Shown one piece after another: positions 48,115 through 57,736 of a DNA stretch of 64,000 nt. Positions within the stretch are counted from its first letter, which is position 1; every line of letters starts with the position of its first letter. The notes under the pieces are model-generated. The model made no database searches, was not told where the DNA came from, and worked only from the letters and a program-made list of their open reading frames with translations. The position numbers were made by a program, and so were the translations under genes. This DNA is from Gemmatimonadota bacterium (GTDB lineage Bacteria; Gemmatimonadota; Gemmatimonadetes; Longimicrobiales; Gaopeijiaceae), in the NCBI GenBank assembly GCA_028874995.1, contig JAPPGM010000126.1:19996-83995 (forward strand), written 5' to 3'.

Positions 48115-48900
48115 TTGCCTCGCGGGCCGCTGTCGTTCACTCTCCTCGCACTCGCTGCCCTCGTCCTCCCCCGCCCCGCCTCCCCCCAACAACCCGCACG
48201 GCCCGATTCTCTCACTGCCCCCTCCCCCGTCCCCTTCGGCCCCGGCGAGGAAGTCCGCTACAAGGTAAAGGTCGGCATCTTTTCCATCGGTGAGGCGGTC
48301 ATGCGAATCCCCCGCATCGACACGATCCGCGGAATCCCCGCCTACGCCATCGAGTGGACGATCGACGGCGGCTTCCCCGGCTTTCGCATCCGGGACCGGT
48401 TCTTCAGCTGGGTGGACACGCGCACCCTCGCGTCGCTGCGCTTCAAGAAGGAGACGCACAACGGGACGCAGCGCCGGGAACTCGATTTCTTCCCCGGGGA
48501 ACGCCGCTGGCAGCGCACCGACATCGACAGCGCGGGGGCCCTGCCCACCTCGCTGCCGCTCGACGACGTCTCGTTCGTGTACTTCGCCCGCACCCTCGAT
48601 CTGGAACCCGGCACCACCCGCAGCTTCGACCGGTTCTACGAGGAGGAGGGCAACCCCATCACGCTGCACGTGCTCAGGAAGGACCGCAGGGAGGTGGGCG
48701 CGGGCGAATTCGAAACCATCGTGATCCGTCCCGTGATCAGGAACACCAGCCTCTTCGCCGAGGACGCCAACGGCGAAATCCACGTCTCCGACGACCATCG
48801 CCGCCTGATTGTGTACATGAAGGCGGACCTTCCGCTGGTAAATCTCACCTTCCACCTGGAGGAGATCCGGGAGGGGGTGCCGCTGGGAGCATCTCCATGA
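48115..48900 (+). CDS. DUF3108 domain-containing protein (second of tandem pair)
   Basis: TTG start; FGPGEEVRYKVKVGIFSIGEAVMRIPRIDTIRGIPAYAIEWTIDGGFPGFRIRDRFFSWVDTRTLASLRFKKE..FDRFYEEEGNPITLHVLRKDRREVGAGEFETIVIRPVI. Confidence 0.88.
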   Translation: MPRGPLSFTLLALAALVLPRPASPQQPARPDSLTAPSPVPFGPGEEVRYKVKVGIFSIGEAVMRIPRIDTIRGIPAYAIEWTIDGGFPGFRIRDRFFSWVDTRTLASLRFKKETHNGTQRRELDFFPGERRWQRTDIDSAGALPTSLPLDDVSFVYFARTLDLEPGTTRSFDRFYEEEGNPITLHVLRKDRREVGAGEFETIVIRPVIRNTSLFAEDANGEIHVSDDHRRLIVYMKADLPLVNLTFHLEEIREGVPLGASP

Positions 48901-49454
48901 CGCCGCGGCGACGGGCGGTGCGGTTGTGGGGCGCCTGGATCCTCGCACTGGTCTACTTCTGGCTGGCCAGGCCGGACACCGAGTCCCTGTGGACGGGGGG
49001 CGCGGTCATCGGCGCCGGGCTGGTCGTTCGCGCCTGGGCGGCGGGGGTCCTGGAGAAGGACAGGGAGCTGGCCGTGTCGGGACCGTACGCCTTCACCCGC
49101 AACCCCCTCTACCTGGGCAGCTTCGTCATCGGCGTGGGCGCGGCCTTCGCCGGAGGGCGGACGTGGATCGGCGCCGTGTTTCTCGCCTTCTTCATCTGGG
49201 CCTATAGGGGGACGATGGCCCGCGAAGACGACCGTCTGGAGGAACGCTTCGGCGAGTGGTACCGGTCCTACCGGCATGCCGTGCCCGCCTTCCTGCCCCG
49301 GCTGACGCCCTACCGCCCACCCCGCGAAACGACGGTTGCCCCGACGCGCTTCTCGCTCGCACGCTACATGCGAAACCGTGAATGGGAAGCGGCGCTTGGA
49401 GGAGTTGCCGGGATGGGGATCCTGTTGCTCAAGGCAGGGGGGTACCTCGGGTAG
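48897..49454 (+). CDS. isoprenylcysteine carboxylmethyltransferase-family / phospholipid methyltransferase-like membrane protein
   Basis: GLVVRAWAAGVLEKDRELAVSGPYAFTRNPLYLGSFVIGVGAAFAGGR..AREDDRLEERFGEWYRSYRHAVPAFLPR. Confidence 0.92.
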   Translation: MTPRRRAVRLWGAWILALVYFWLARPDTESLWTGGAVIGAGLVVRAWAAGVLEKDRELAVSGPYAFTRNPLYLGSFVIGVGAAFAGGRTWIGAVFLAFFIWAYRGTMAREDDRLEERFGEWYRSYRHAVPAFLPRLTPYRPPRETTVAPTRFSLARYMRNREWEAALGGVAGMGILLLKAGGYLG

Positions 49455-49540
49455 TCGTTCACTCGCGGTGGACCATGCCGGGCCCCGGGCCAGTGCCGCC
49501 AGTGGGTTGCCCCTTGGACGACCGGCGCTGCAACGCGGCG

Positions 49541-49960
49541 TCACCCGGCGCTGTCCGGTGTCTCCCCGTCCACCTCCACCAGGTGCAGTGTCGGTCCCGT
49601 CAGAACATTGCCCTTCACCTTCACATCGAATTCGTATCGTCCCGGAACGGGGAAGACCACGTCCTCGAGGGGCATGACCAGTTGCGTACGGGGTGGTGGC
49701 CTGTCGGCGGGCCGGGGGGTCACCTCGGACTGCCCCTCGACCGTCAGCGTGGGCCGTCCGTCGGGTCCCCGAACATCGACGCGGAAGGAATGGCTGCCCG
49801 AGTCGCTCCGATCCCACTCGAGCGACAGCACCAGCGTCATCCGATCCTGCCGGGCGGGAAAACCCGCAGCGTACAGGTCGTGGAAGATGCCGTGCAGGTT
49901 GAGCTTACCGTCGGGAGTGGCGGTCGCGTGGTCGCAGACGGCGGAGGTGAGGATTCTCAT
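49541..49960 (-). CDS. DUF6941-like conserved protein
   Basis: MRILTSAVCDHATATPDGKLNLHGIFHDLYAAGFPARQDRMTLVLSLEWDRSDSG..YEFDVKVKGN. Confidence 0.7.
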   Translation of the reverse strand: MRILTSAVCDHATATPDGKLNLHGIFHDLYAAGFPARQDRMTLVLSLEWDRSDSGSHSFRVDVRGPDGRPTLTVEGQSEVTPRPADRPPPRTQLVMPLEDVVFPVPGRYEFDVKVKGNVLTGPTLHLVEVDGETPDSAG

Positions 49961-50108
49961 CGGTGGTGGTTCGGCGACCGAGCTCCGGGCCGCTTTCTTG
50001 CCATTGTTGCGTGTTCACGTAAGTTAGGGGCTTCGTCCGGGCGGCATGCGGCCCCGCGGACAGAAGGCGGGTGGATCCCGCCGGACCGACCAATTACAAG
50101 GAGGAGTA

Positions 50109-50363
50109 GTGGCGAAGCAAGAGCCGATGGACCGAGCGCGGGACGAGTTGTTCAGCCATATCCACCGTTGCGGCGTCCTCCAGGCGCACGAAGATGACCA
50201 GGATTCGTGGATGACGGAGACGATCGAATACCTGGCGGAGCGCTACCCGGACCTGGGTGTGCAGGAGCTGACGCAGCTCAAGGCGGTGGGAATGCAGTTC
50301 TGCAAACCCGTGATCTCGCGGCTCAAGCGCGAGGAGCCGGCGGTACAGCCCGCGGTGGACTAG
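50109..50363 (+). CDS. small hypothetical protein
   Basis: GTG start preceded by AAGGAGGAG; acidic helical 84 aa. Confidence 0.65.
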   Translation: MAKQEPMDRARDELFSHIHRCGVLQAHEDDQDSWMTETIEYLAERYPDLGVQELTQLKAVGMQFCKPVISRLKREEPAVQPAVD

Positions 50364-50510
50364 GAAGACAGCGAGGCCATGCTGGGAGCACCCCGAGAGG
50401 CTTGACCAGCAGCCCCGACAGATGAACGAGGCGGCCCGGCGCGGATTCATCGCCGAGCGAAAGACGGGAAGGGTTTCCACGGGCCGCCACATTTCGGGAG
50501 ATAATAGGAC

Positions 50511-51611
50511 ATGACGAGCCGTCGTGACTTTCTGAAGACTTCGGCCGGGGTGGGAGTGGGGGCCGCGGTCGGCATGGGTTCGCCCAAGCCGGTGGCCGGT
50601 GCGCCCGCGGTCCTGCGGAGCCGGGTCGCGCCTGTCGCCATCGCAAGCGGCAACGGAATGGAGGCCGTGGCGACGGCATTCCAGGCGGTCAGCGCGGGCG
50701 GCGACACCCTGGACGCAGTGGTAAAGGGCGTCAACATCGTCGAACGCGACCCGAATGATCGGTCCGTCGGCTACGGGGGACGCCCGAATCTGGACGGTGT
50801 GGTCCAGCTCGACTCCTCCGTCATGCACGGCCCCAGCCGGGGAGCGGGCGCGGTTGCCTGTCTCGAAGGGATCAAGACACCCTCGAGCGTCGCGGTGGAC
50901 GTGATGCGCTACACCGACCACGTGCTCCTGGTGGGCAAGGGGGCCCAGCGCTTCGCCGTGTCGATGGGACACCAGTTAGAGGATCTTCTCACCGACAGCA
51001 CCCGTCGCCAGTGGATCGCGTGGCGTGCGCGCTTGAGCGAAACCGACGACTACCTGACGCCCGATGAGGCGGCCATGAGGGCTTCCCCCTTCGAGGACGA
51101 GGAAGACGACGAGATGGGACTGCTGGATTCCCACGATGGTGTGCGTCCGCAGGGAACGATCAACTGCAACGTCATCAACCAGGACGGCGACCTGTCGGGG
51201 GTCACCACCACGTCGGGGCTGGCGTGGAAGATCCCGGGCCGGGTCGGTGACTCGCCCATCGTGGGCGCGGGCCTGTACGTCGACAACGATGTCGGTGCCT
51301 GCGGGTCCACCGGCCGCGGCGAAGCGGTCATCAAGACGTGTGGCTCGCATTCGGTCATCGAGCTGATGCGCTCGGGCATGTCGCCGGTCGACGCCTGCCT
51401 CGAGGCGCTCAGGCGCGTCGTGACCTTCACAACCGAGGCGCGGCTCCGCAACGAGCAGGGTCTTCCGACCTTCAACGTGAACTACTACGCCGTGAACAAG
51501 AACGGCGAATACGGCGGCGCGGCCATCTGGTCGGGCGCTCGTTTTGCGGTCTGCTCCGGGGGCGAGAGCCGCCGGGAGGACTCCGCCTACCTCTTCGAGA
51601 GGGGCAGTTGA
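50511..51611 (+). CDS. N(4)-(beta-N-acetylglucosaminyl)-L-asparaginase / isoaspartyl peptidase with Tat signal
   Basis: MTSRRDFLKTSAGVGVG Tat motif; DGDLSGVTTTSGLAWKIPGRVGDSPIVGAGLYVDNDVGACGSTGRGE. Confidence 0.94.
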   Translation: MTSRRDFLKTSAGVGVGAAVGMGSPKPVAGAPAVLRSRVAPVAIASGNGMEAVATAFQAVSAGGDTLDAVVKGVNIVERDPNDRSVGYGGRPNLDGVVQLDSSVMHGPSRGAGAVACLEGIKTPSSVAVDVMRYTDHVLLVGKGAQRFAVSMGHQLEDLLTDSTRRQWIAWRARLSETDDYLTPDEAAMRASPFEDEEDDEMGLLDSHDGVRPQGTINCNVINQDGDLSGVTTTSGLAWKIPGRVGDSPIVGAGLYVDNDVGACGSTGRGEAVIKTCGSHSVIELMRSGMSPVDACLEALRRVVTFTTEARLRNEQGLPTFNVNYYAVNKNGEYGGAAIWSGARFAVCSGGESRREDSAYLFERGS

Positions 51612-52030
51612 GTACCGGAGACGCCGGTCACGGCGAAGAAAAAGGAACGAGCCCCCCGAAGGTCAAACCCGAAAAGCCCAAGCCCGTCGGGTTTGGCGTG
51701 GAGGAGCTGGCTGAGGTCAAGAAGATGGAGCGGCTGCACTGCTCCGGCCGCCAGGTGCCCTCGCCCATGGGGGGCTTCCTGATGGACCTCGGCGTGCGCC
51801 AGGAGGCCGACGGAACCAGCACGATCCTCTTCGAGTGCAAGACATCGGCGCTGCGCTACCAGCTTCCCCTCAGGATCAGCACCTGGAGGGAGCGAAGGAA
51901 GGTGAGGATCCAGGCTGAGGAAGGGCTGGATCCCATGTGTCCGCGCGGTGAGCTGGGTCCCCCGCTGGTGCGGCGCGGCAAGGACTTCTTCTGCCCGCGC
52001 TGCAACATCATGTTCGGGAGGGTTCCGTAG
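51608..52030 (+). CDS. hypothetical protein
   Basis: TTG start overlapping upstream TGA; KKMERLHCSGRQVPSPMGGFLMDLGV..STILFECKTSALRYQLPLRI..KDFFCPRCNIMFGRV. Confidence 0.6.
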   Translation: MSTGDAGHGEEKGTSPPKVKPEKPKPVGFGVEELAEVKKMERLHCSGRQVPSPMGGFLMDLGVRQEADGTSTILFECKTSALRYQLPLRISTWRERRKVRIQAEEGLDPMCPRGELGPPLVRRGKDFFCPRCNIMFGRVP

Positions 52031-53076
52031 CCAGAATCGCGCTGGTCGGGGGGGACGGGATAGGCCCCGAGGTCATCGGGGCGGCCGCGGAGGTCCTGGT
52101 GGCTGCCGCTTCACGGCACGGCCTCGACCTGACCCTCGACCACTGGGACCTCGGCGCGGACCGTTTCCTGCGTGACGGCGTCACCATCACCGACGAGGAG
52201 CGCGACCGCCTGATCGACGAGTACGACGCCGCGCTCCTGGGCGCCCTCGGCGACCCCCGCGTCCCCGGCAACGAGCACACCCGCGACATCCTTCTCGGCC
52301 TCCGGTTCGGTGCGGACCTGTACATCAACTTCCGTCCCTGCAAGCTTCTCGTCCCTTCCCTTTCTCCCCTCAGGAACCCCCACCCGGACACCGACGTCGT
52401 CTTCTTCAGGGAGAACACCGAGGGGCTGTATGTTGGTGTAGGGGGGAGCTTCAAGCGCGGCACGCCCGACGAAGTCGCGACCGAACAGAGCGTCAACACG
52501 TGGAAGGGTGTGGACCGCATCGTGCGGGCGGCCTTCGAGTACGCCGCGGCGACCGGACGGGGGCGCGTCACTCTGGTGGACAAGGCGAACGTGCTGTTGC
52601 ACGAGGGTGGACTGTGGCGGCGCGTATTCGCCGAAGTGGGGGCCGCGCATCCCGACATCTCCGGAGACGCCATGTACGTGGACGCCATGGCGATGGACCT
52701 GGTGCGGCGGCCGGAACGCTACGAGGTCGTGGTGACCTCCAACCTGTTCGGCGACATCCTGAGCGATCTGGCCGCACAGGTGACGGGGGGACTGGGACTG
52801 GCGCCTTCCGGCAACCTCAACCCGGGGTCGTGGGCGCTCTTCGAACCGGTGCACGGGTCGGCGCCGGACATCGCGGGGGACGGGATCGCGAACCCGCTGG
52901 CCGCGGTGGGATGCGTGAGTCTCGCCTTTGGACATCTGGGCATGGAGGAGGTGGCGGCCGATGTGGACGATTGCATCGTGGCGTCGATCCGGGAGGGCAT
53001 CACCACGCCTGATCTGGGAGGAAGTGCCACGACGCGGTCGGTCGGGGAGTGGATGGCCGGACGGTTGCGGGAGTGA
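52027..53076 (+). CDS. isocitrate/isopropylmalate dehydrogenase family (3-isopropylmalate dehydrogenase-like)
   Basis: ARIALVGGDGIGPEVIGAAAEVL...; FRENTEGLYVGVGGSFKRGTPDEVATEQSVNTWKGVDRIVRAAFEYA; TSNLFGDILSDLAAQVTGGLGLAPSGNLNP. Start uncertain: no ATG/GTG/TTG precedes the conserved N-terminus. Confidence 0.9.
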   Translation, partial: VARIALVGGDGIGPEVIGAAAEVLVAAASRHGLDLTLDHWDLGADRFLRDGVTITDEERDRLIDEYDAALLGALGDPRVPGNEHTRDILLGLRFGADLYINFRPCKLLVPSLSPLRNPHPDTDVVFFRENTEGLYVGVGGSFKRGTPDEVATEQSVNTWKGVDRIVRAAFEYAAATGRGRVTLVDKANVLLHEGGLWRRVFAEVGAAHPDISGDAMYVDAMAMDLVRRPERYEVVVTSNLFGDILSDLAAQVTGGLGLAPSGNLNPGSWALFEPVHGSAPDIAGDGIANPLAAVGCVSLAFGHLGMEEVAADVDDCIVASIREGITTPDLGGSATTRSVGEWMAGRLRE

Positions 53077-53265
53077 TTTCCAGCGCGGCGGCGAGAGCGC
53101 CTTGAACCCCCCCTTCTCCCGGGAGTAGCTTTCAGCCCCGTCAAGAGGGAACCTGTGGGAGCATGCGGAGCCGAACCGGGTAGGCAAGGGTCGGGGCGGA
53201 AGGGGTCGTGAGGGGCCTGGGCAAACGAACCAACAAAGGCGGGGTGACCGCCACGGGAGCGATAC

Positions 53266-54471
53266 ATGGGAACGCAGGGATTCGAGAAGGAGGTCGTCTT
53301 CCTTTCGGGGAAACGCACCCCCTTCGGCACCTTCGGTGGCTCGCTGAGGGACTTCACCGCCACCGATCTCGCCGTGCACTCGGCGGGCGCCGCGCTGGAA
53401 ACGGCCGGGATCGAGCCAGCGCAGGTGGGGCATGTCTTCTACGGCAACGCTCTGCAGACCTCCGCCGACGCCATCTACCTGGCGCGGCACGTTGGTCTGC
53501 GTGCGGGTGTCCCCGAGAATGCGGGGGCACTTACCGTAAACCGGCTGTGCGGCAGCGGCTTCCAGGCCATCGTGTCGGGCGCGCAGGAGATCCTGCTTGG
53601 TGGCACCGAGGTGGCGCTGTGCGGTGGCTCCGAGTCGATGAGCCAGGCGCCGCACGTGGTTCGCGGCGCGCGTTGGGGCAAGCTGCGGCTCGGTCCGGCC
53701 GGCAAGGGATTCGAGGACGTGCTCTGGGAGGCCCTCCTCGACTCGCACTGCGGCCTCACCATGGCGCAGACCGCCGAGGAGCTCGCGGAGCGCTACGGCG
53801 TGACCCGTGAGGAGGCCGACCGGGTGGCGGTGAACAGCCAGCGGCGGGCCAAGGTGGCCTGGGACGAGGGACGCTACGACGCCGAGGTGGTGCCGGTCAC
53901 CGTGCGGACCCGCAAAGGCGAGAAGCAGTTCGGCGTGGACGAGCACATGCGCCCCGACACGACCATGGAAGCGCTCGGACGACTGCGCCCCTACTTCAAG
54001 AAGGACGGCCTGGTCACGGCGGGCAACGCCAGCGGGATCGGCGACGGAGCGGCCTCGCTGGTGCTCGCTGAGCGGGGCTGGGCCGAGGCAAACGGTGCGA
54101 CGCCGATTGGCCGCCTGGTCTCGTGGGGGTTCGCGGGCGTCGATCCGCGGATCATGGGGCTTGGACCCGCGCCGGCTTCGCGGGCCGCGCTCGCCGCCGC
54201 CGGGCTCGGCCTGCGCGAGATGGACCTGGTCGAAGTCAACGAGGCGTTCGCGCCCCAGTACAAGGCCGTAGAGAAGGAACTCGGACTCGACCCGGAGCGC
54301 ACGAACGTGAACGGCGGAGCGATCGCGATCACGCATCCACTGGCCGCCTCGGGGGCCAGGATCACCCTGCACCTGCTGCACGAGCTGCGGCGGAGGGGTG
54401 CGCGGTACGGTCTCGGGTCGGCGTGCATCGGGGGTGGCCAGGGCGGGGCGGTCGTGGTCGAGGCGTACTGA
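53266..54471 (+). CDS. acetyl-CoA C-acyltransferase (thiolase)
   Basis: VVFLSGKRTPFGTFGGSLRDFTATDLAVHSAGAALETAGI; VNRLCGSGFQAIVSGAQEILLG; GGAIAITHPLAASGARITLHLLHELRRRGARYGLGSACIGGGQGGAVVVE. Confidence 0.96.
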   Translation: MGTQGFEKEVVFLSGKRTPFGTFGGSLRDFTATDLAVHSAGAALETAGIEPAQVGHVFYGNALQTSADAIYLARHVGLRAGVPENAGALTVNRLCGSGFQAIVSGAQEILLGGTEVALCGGSESMSQAPHVVRGARWGKLRLGPAGKGFEDVLWEALLDSHCGLTMAQTAEELAERYGVTREEADRVAVNSQRRAKVAWDEGRYDAEVVPVTVRTRKGEKQFGVDEHMRPDTTMEALGRLRPYFKKDGLVTAGNASGIGDGAASLVLAERGWAEANGATPIGRLVSWGFAGVDPRIMGLGPAPASRAALAAAGLGLREMDLVEVNEAFAPQYKAVEKELGLDPERTNVNGGAIAITHPLAASGARITLHLLHELRRRGARYGLGSACIGGGQGGAVVVEAY

Positions 54472-54490
54472 GGGGCGGACGGGTGGACCG

Positions 54491-55375
54491 ATGAGTTCCC
54501 GGGGACCGCTGACGCGGCGCGATTTCGACGAGGTCATGCGGCGGGCGGCGGAACTGGCCGCCGATGATCCGGACGGCGCCGCGGACGCCTTCAGCGAAGC
54601 GGAGGTGGTGCGCATCGGGCGCGAGGTCGGATTGCCGGAGCGGCATGTGCGCCGGGCCCTGGCCGAGCGGGAGGCGCGGGGTGGTGGGGTGGAGGGGGGG
54701 TGGAAGGGTGCGCTACGCATGCTTCTTCTTCGCGACGAGGTGTCGGCCAGCCGCACTATCGAGCGGCCCAGGGCGCGGATTCGGCGGGAATTGGACGACT
54801 TCATGGTGGGTGGTCAGCTGCTGCAGCGGGTGCGCGGCAAGGACGACCTGCTGCAGTACCGGCCGGCGGTCGACTGGGTGTCGAGGGTGGCGCGTGCGGC
54901 CAGCTTCAGGTCGCGAAAGCACTACGTCGCGTCATCGCGGCTCGTCGAGGTCCGGCTGGCACGTATGGGGGCCGAATCGACAGAGGTGGATATCCGCGTC
55001 GATCCGGGAATCGCTTCCAACTACCGCAACTGGTGGGTGCTGGCCGCGTGCACGACGGGGGTGGCCGCGGGGGTGGGAGTCGGAATAAGCCTGCCCCCAT
55101 CGCTGTTCGCGGTTGGAGCGTTCCTGGCGGCTGGGGTGGCGACCGGCCTGCTGACCTCGGCGGTGGTGGCGCTGATGGCGGGACCGGGCTTCCGGCGCCG
55201 GGTGGCCGATGTCGAGTCCGAGGTCGAGGGCGTGCTGGACGGTCTGGAGAAGGAGAACGGACTCGAACCGCCGCCGCCTGCGTGGAGACGGTGGGTGCGC
55301 CGCCACTTCCACGGCGTCGCGCGCGAAATGATGGACACACAACAGGGAGATTCGAATTGGCGATCGAAAAGGTAG
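54491..55375 (+). CDS. hypothetical membrane protein
   Basis: LTRRDFDEVMRRAAELAADDPDGAADAFSEAEVVRIGREVGLPERHVRRALAERE; two adjacent hydrophobic segments near residues 180-240. Confidence 0.7.
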   Translation: MSSRGPLTRRDFDEVMRRAAELAADDPDGAADAFSEAEVVRIGREVGLPERHVRRALAEREARGGGVEGGWKGALRMLLLRDEVSASRTIERPRARIRRELDDFMVGGQLLQRVRGKDDLLQYRPAVDWVSRVARAASFRSRKHYVASSRLVEVRLARMGAESTEVDIRVDPGIASNYRNWWVLAACTTGVAAGVGVGISLPPSLFAVGAFLAAGVATGLLTSAVVALMAGPGFRRRVADVESEVEGVLDGLEKENGLEPPPPAWRRWVRRHFHGVAREMMDTQQGDSNWRSKR

Positions 55376-56235
55376 GCGTGGCCGGTTGCGGCCTCATGGG
55401 GAGCGGCATTGCGGAGGTGTCCGCGAAGGCGGGTTGCGACGTGGTGGTGCGCGAGATCGACGACGGTGCGCTCGCGGCCGGCAAGTCGAGGATCGTGAAG
55501 TCGCTGGACCGGGCGGTGGGGAAGGGGAAGCTGGACCCCGCAGCCCGTGAGGAGGCGCTCGCGCGCATCACCTTCACCACGTCGCTGGACGCCTTCGCGG
55601 ACCGCGACCTGGTGATCGAGGCGATCATCGAGTCGCTCGACGCCAAGAACGAGCTCTTCGGCCACCTCGACGGCGTCTGCCCCGAGGAGACGATCTTCGC
55701 CACCAACACGAGTTCGCTCACGGTGACCGACATGGCGGCGGCCACATTGCGTCCGGACCGCTTCGTCGGCCTCCACTTCTTCAACCCCGTGCCGGTCATG
55801 AAGCTGGTCGAGGTCGTCAGGACGATCGTCACCAGCCAGGAGACCTTCGACGCCGCATCCGCCTTCGCCGAACGGGTCGGGAAGGTACCCATCGCCGCGC
55901 GCGACAACTCCGGTTTCGTGGTCAACCTGCTTCTGGTTCCCTACATGCTCGACGCGATCCGGCAGCTGGAACGCGGCGTCGCCACCGTCGAGGACATCGA
56001 CAAGGCCATGACGCTGGGGTGCGGGTATCCGATGGGCCCGTTCACGCTTGGCGACTTCGTCGGGCTCGACACCCTCATGCACGTCGCCGAGATCATGTAC
56101 GGCGAGTACCGGGAAGAACGCTACGCCGCTCCACCGCTCCTGAAGCGACTGGTGGCGATGGGGCGGTACGGGCGCAAGACGGGCGCGGGTTTCTACGACT
56201 GGACGCCCGATGGGCCGGTTGCCCTGAAGGTGTGA
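55357..56235 (+). CDS. 3-hydroxybutyryl-CoA dehydrogenase
   Basis: TTG start; VGVAGCGLMGSGIAEVSAKAGCDVVVREID..; FATNTSSLTVTDMAAATLRPDRFVGLHFFNPVPVMKLVEVVRT; GYPMGPFTLGDFVGLDTLMHVAEIMY. Confidence 0.96.
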   Translation: MAIEKVGVAGCGLMGSGIAEVSAKAGCDVVVREIDDGALAAGKSRIVKSLDRAVGKGKLDPAAREEALARITFTTSLDAFADRDLVIEAIIESLDAKNELFGHLDGVCPEETIFATNTSSLTVTDMAAATLRPDRFVGLHFFNPVPVMKLVEVVRTIVTSQETFDAASAFAERVGKVPIAARDNSGFVVNLLLVPYMLDAIRQLERGVATVEDIDKAMTLGCGYPMGPFTLGDFVGLDTLMHVAEIMYGEYREERYAAPPLLKRLVAMGRYGRKTGAGFYDWTPDGPVALKV

Positions 56236-56273
56236 GGATCTCGGGAGATGGCACCCCCAAAGGGTGGCCAACA

Positions 56274-56297
56274 ACTTAGCTAAGTAGTTAGCTAACT
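56274..56297. promoter_or_regulatory. two adjoining perfect 12-bp palindromes
   Basis: ACTTAGCTAAGT immediately followed by AGTTAGCTAACT; lies between the convergent 3' ends of 3-hydroxybutyryl-CoA dehydrogenase and rpsU. Confidence 0.6.
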
Positions 56298-56306
56298 CCT
56301 GCGGTG

Positions 56307-56510
56307 CTACCGGCGCGTTCGCCGCTGTCGCCGCCGCTCACGGCGGATCGCCGCCTCCCGCCGCCGCTTCCGCTGAGCGCTCGGCTTCTCGTAGAACCGG
56401 CGCTTCCTGAGCTCGGAGTAGAGTCCCGAGCGCTGCACCTTGCGCTTGAACCTGCGAAGAGCCCGTTCGAGGCTCTCGTTTTCCTTTACGAAGACTTCCA
56501 ACCGGATCAC
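56307..56510 (-). CDS. rpsU: 30S ribosomal protein S21
   Basis: GTG start; [67 protein letters not shown]. Confidence 0.95.
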   Translation of the reverse strand: MIRLEVFVKENESLERALRRFKRKVQRSGLYSELRKRRFYEKPSAQRKRRREAAIRRERRRQRRTRR

Positions 56511-56733
56511 CCCGCTACGAGGCAGTTCACGTTTGCCGGGACCCCCCGGCGCATTTCGAAGGCCTGCTGAAGCGTCGCTCCATTCGGCCGCGTCTCCCGG
56601 ACGGATCCGGCGACGGACGATAACGATAGAACCGGAACCCGGTGGCTGGCAAGCCGTCACCCGCCTTCCGCCACCCGCCCCCGTCCCCACCCTTCCGTCC
56701 CCGCACCTTCCCGTCCCCCACCTTGCGCCATTC

Positions 56734-56750
56734 GTAAACAAATGCTTACC
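56734..56750. promoter_or_regulatory. candidate operator GTAAACAAATGCTTACC
   Basis: Matches GTATACAAATCGTTACC at 58429-58445 in 14 of 17 positions; ~35 bp before the ATG at 56785. Confidence 0.4.
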
Positions 56751-56784
56751 ATTCGCGCCCCCCCTTCTCCAACCGGCTCGCTTT

Positions 56785-57729
56785 ATGCTCCCGATCGTCA
56801 CGACGGAAAGCCGCCCCGAGGCGATGGCCGATGTGCCGGGGATCTGTGAACTTCCCCTCACTCGCGCCGTGGTCCAGTACCGTGATGCCCACGAGCTGTA
56901 CCGTTCCGGCGGGCGGATCCAGGACATCGGGCTGGCGGTGGTGGTCGAAGGGCGGTTCGCGTCCTCCGTGAGGGCCATGGATCTCGGTTCGGCGGAGGTG
57001 AAGTACCTCAATCTCGCCTCCGAGCTGGTCATCCTGGACTGGGTGTATGATCCGACGCTGGCGCACATCCGGGCCCTGGCGGCGACCGGGCGGGATGGGG
57101 GGTCCACCGCCGGATTCGTTCCCTCCAGCGAACTCAGGCGGTACTGCTTCGACCTGGCCCTGCGGGTTCTTGGCCGGCGAGGCTTCTCCCCCCTCACCCG
57201 CCCCACGCTGCTCAGGATCGGGTTCCGCGATCTCTGCAAGGATCTGGACCTGCACGAGAGCACCGTCGTGCGCATCGTCACGGAGAGGGGCGAAGTCACC
57301 CGCGTCCACCTCGACTACGACGCGAACGCGCTCGTCTTCCGCTCTGCGGACTCCCTCCTCCCGAAGACGATGAAGGCTGCGATTCGGGAGGTCTTCCCGG
57401 GTCGGCCGATCCAGCGCTCGGCTCCCGTCGACGCGGGCGCCCCGGCGTGGCAGGTCCGCTTCGGCGTGCCGGTGACCTTTGCCGAACTGCGCGCGAGCCT
57501 GCTGGCCATGCGGCGTGGCCTCAATCACGTCTTCGCCCGGTTCGAACCGGAGCGATTCCGATCGGTCGAGGGCGTGTTGGCCACGTTCGGCGAGCGCGCC
57601 ACGCTGGACCTGTTCAATCGCCCGGGCGGCGAGCGGGATTGGCGGGAAACGACGGACGGGCGCCACTCCGAGGCGGGCGCCCCCTCGGTGGCGGGCCTCG
57701 AACCGGTCACTCCGATGTCGGTGCACTGA
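56785..57729 (+). CDS. orphan hypothetical protein
   Basis: ATG 56785; [98 protein letters not shown]; no family recognised. Confidence 0.65.
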   Translation: MLPIVTTESRPEAMADVPGICELPLTRAVVQYRDAHELYRSGGRIQDIGLAVVVEGRFASSVRAMDLGSAEVKYLNLASELVILDWVYDPTLAHIRALAATGRDGGSTAGFVPSSELRRYCFDLALRVLGRRGFSPLTRPTLLRIGFRDLCKDLDLHESTVVRIVTERGEVTRVHLDYDANALVFRSADSLLPKTMKAAIREVFPGRPIQRSAPVDAGAPAWQVRFGVPVTFAELRASLLAMRRGLNHVFARFEPERFRSVEGVLATFGERATLDLFNRPGGERDWRETTDGRHSEAGAPSVAGLEPVTPMSVH

Positions 57730-57736
57730 GAGCCTC

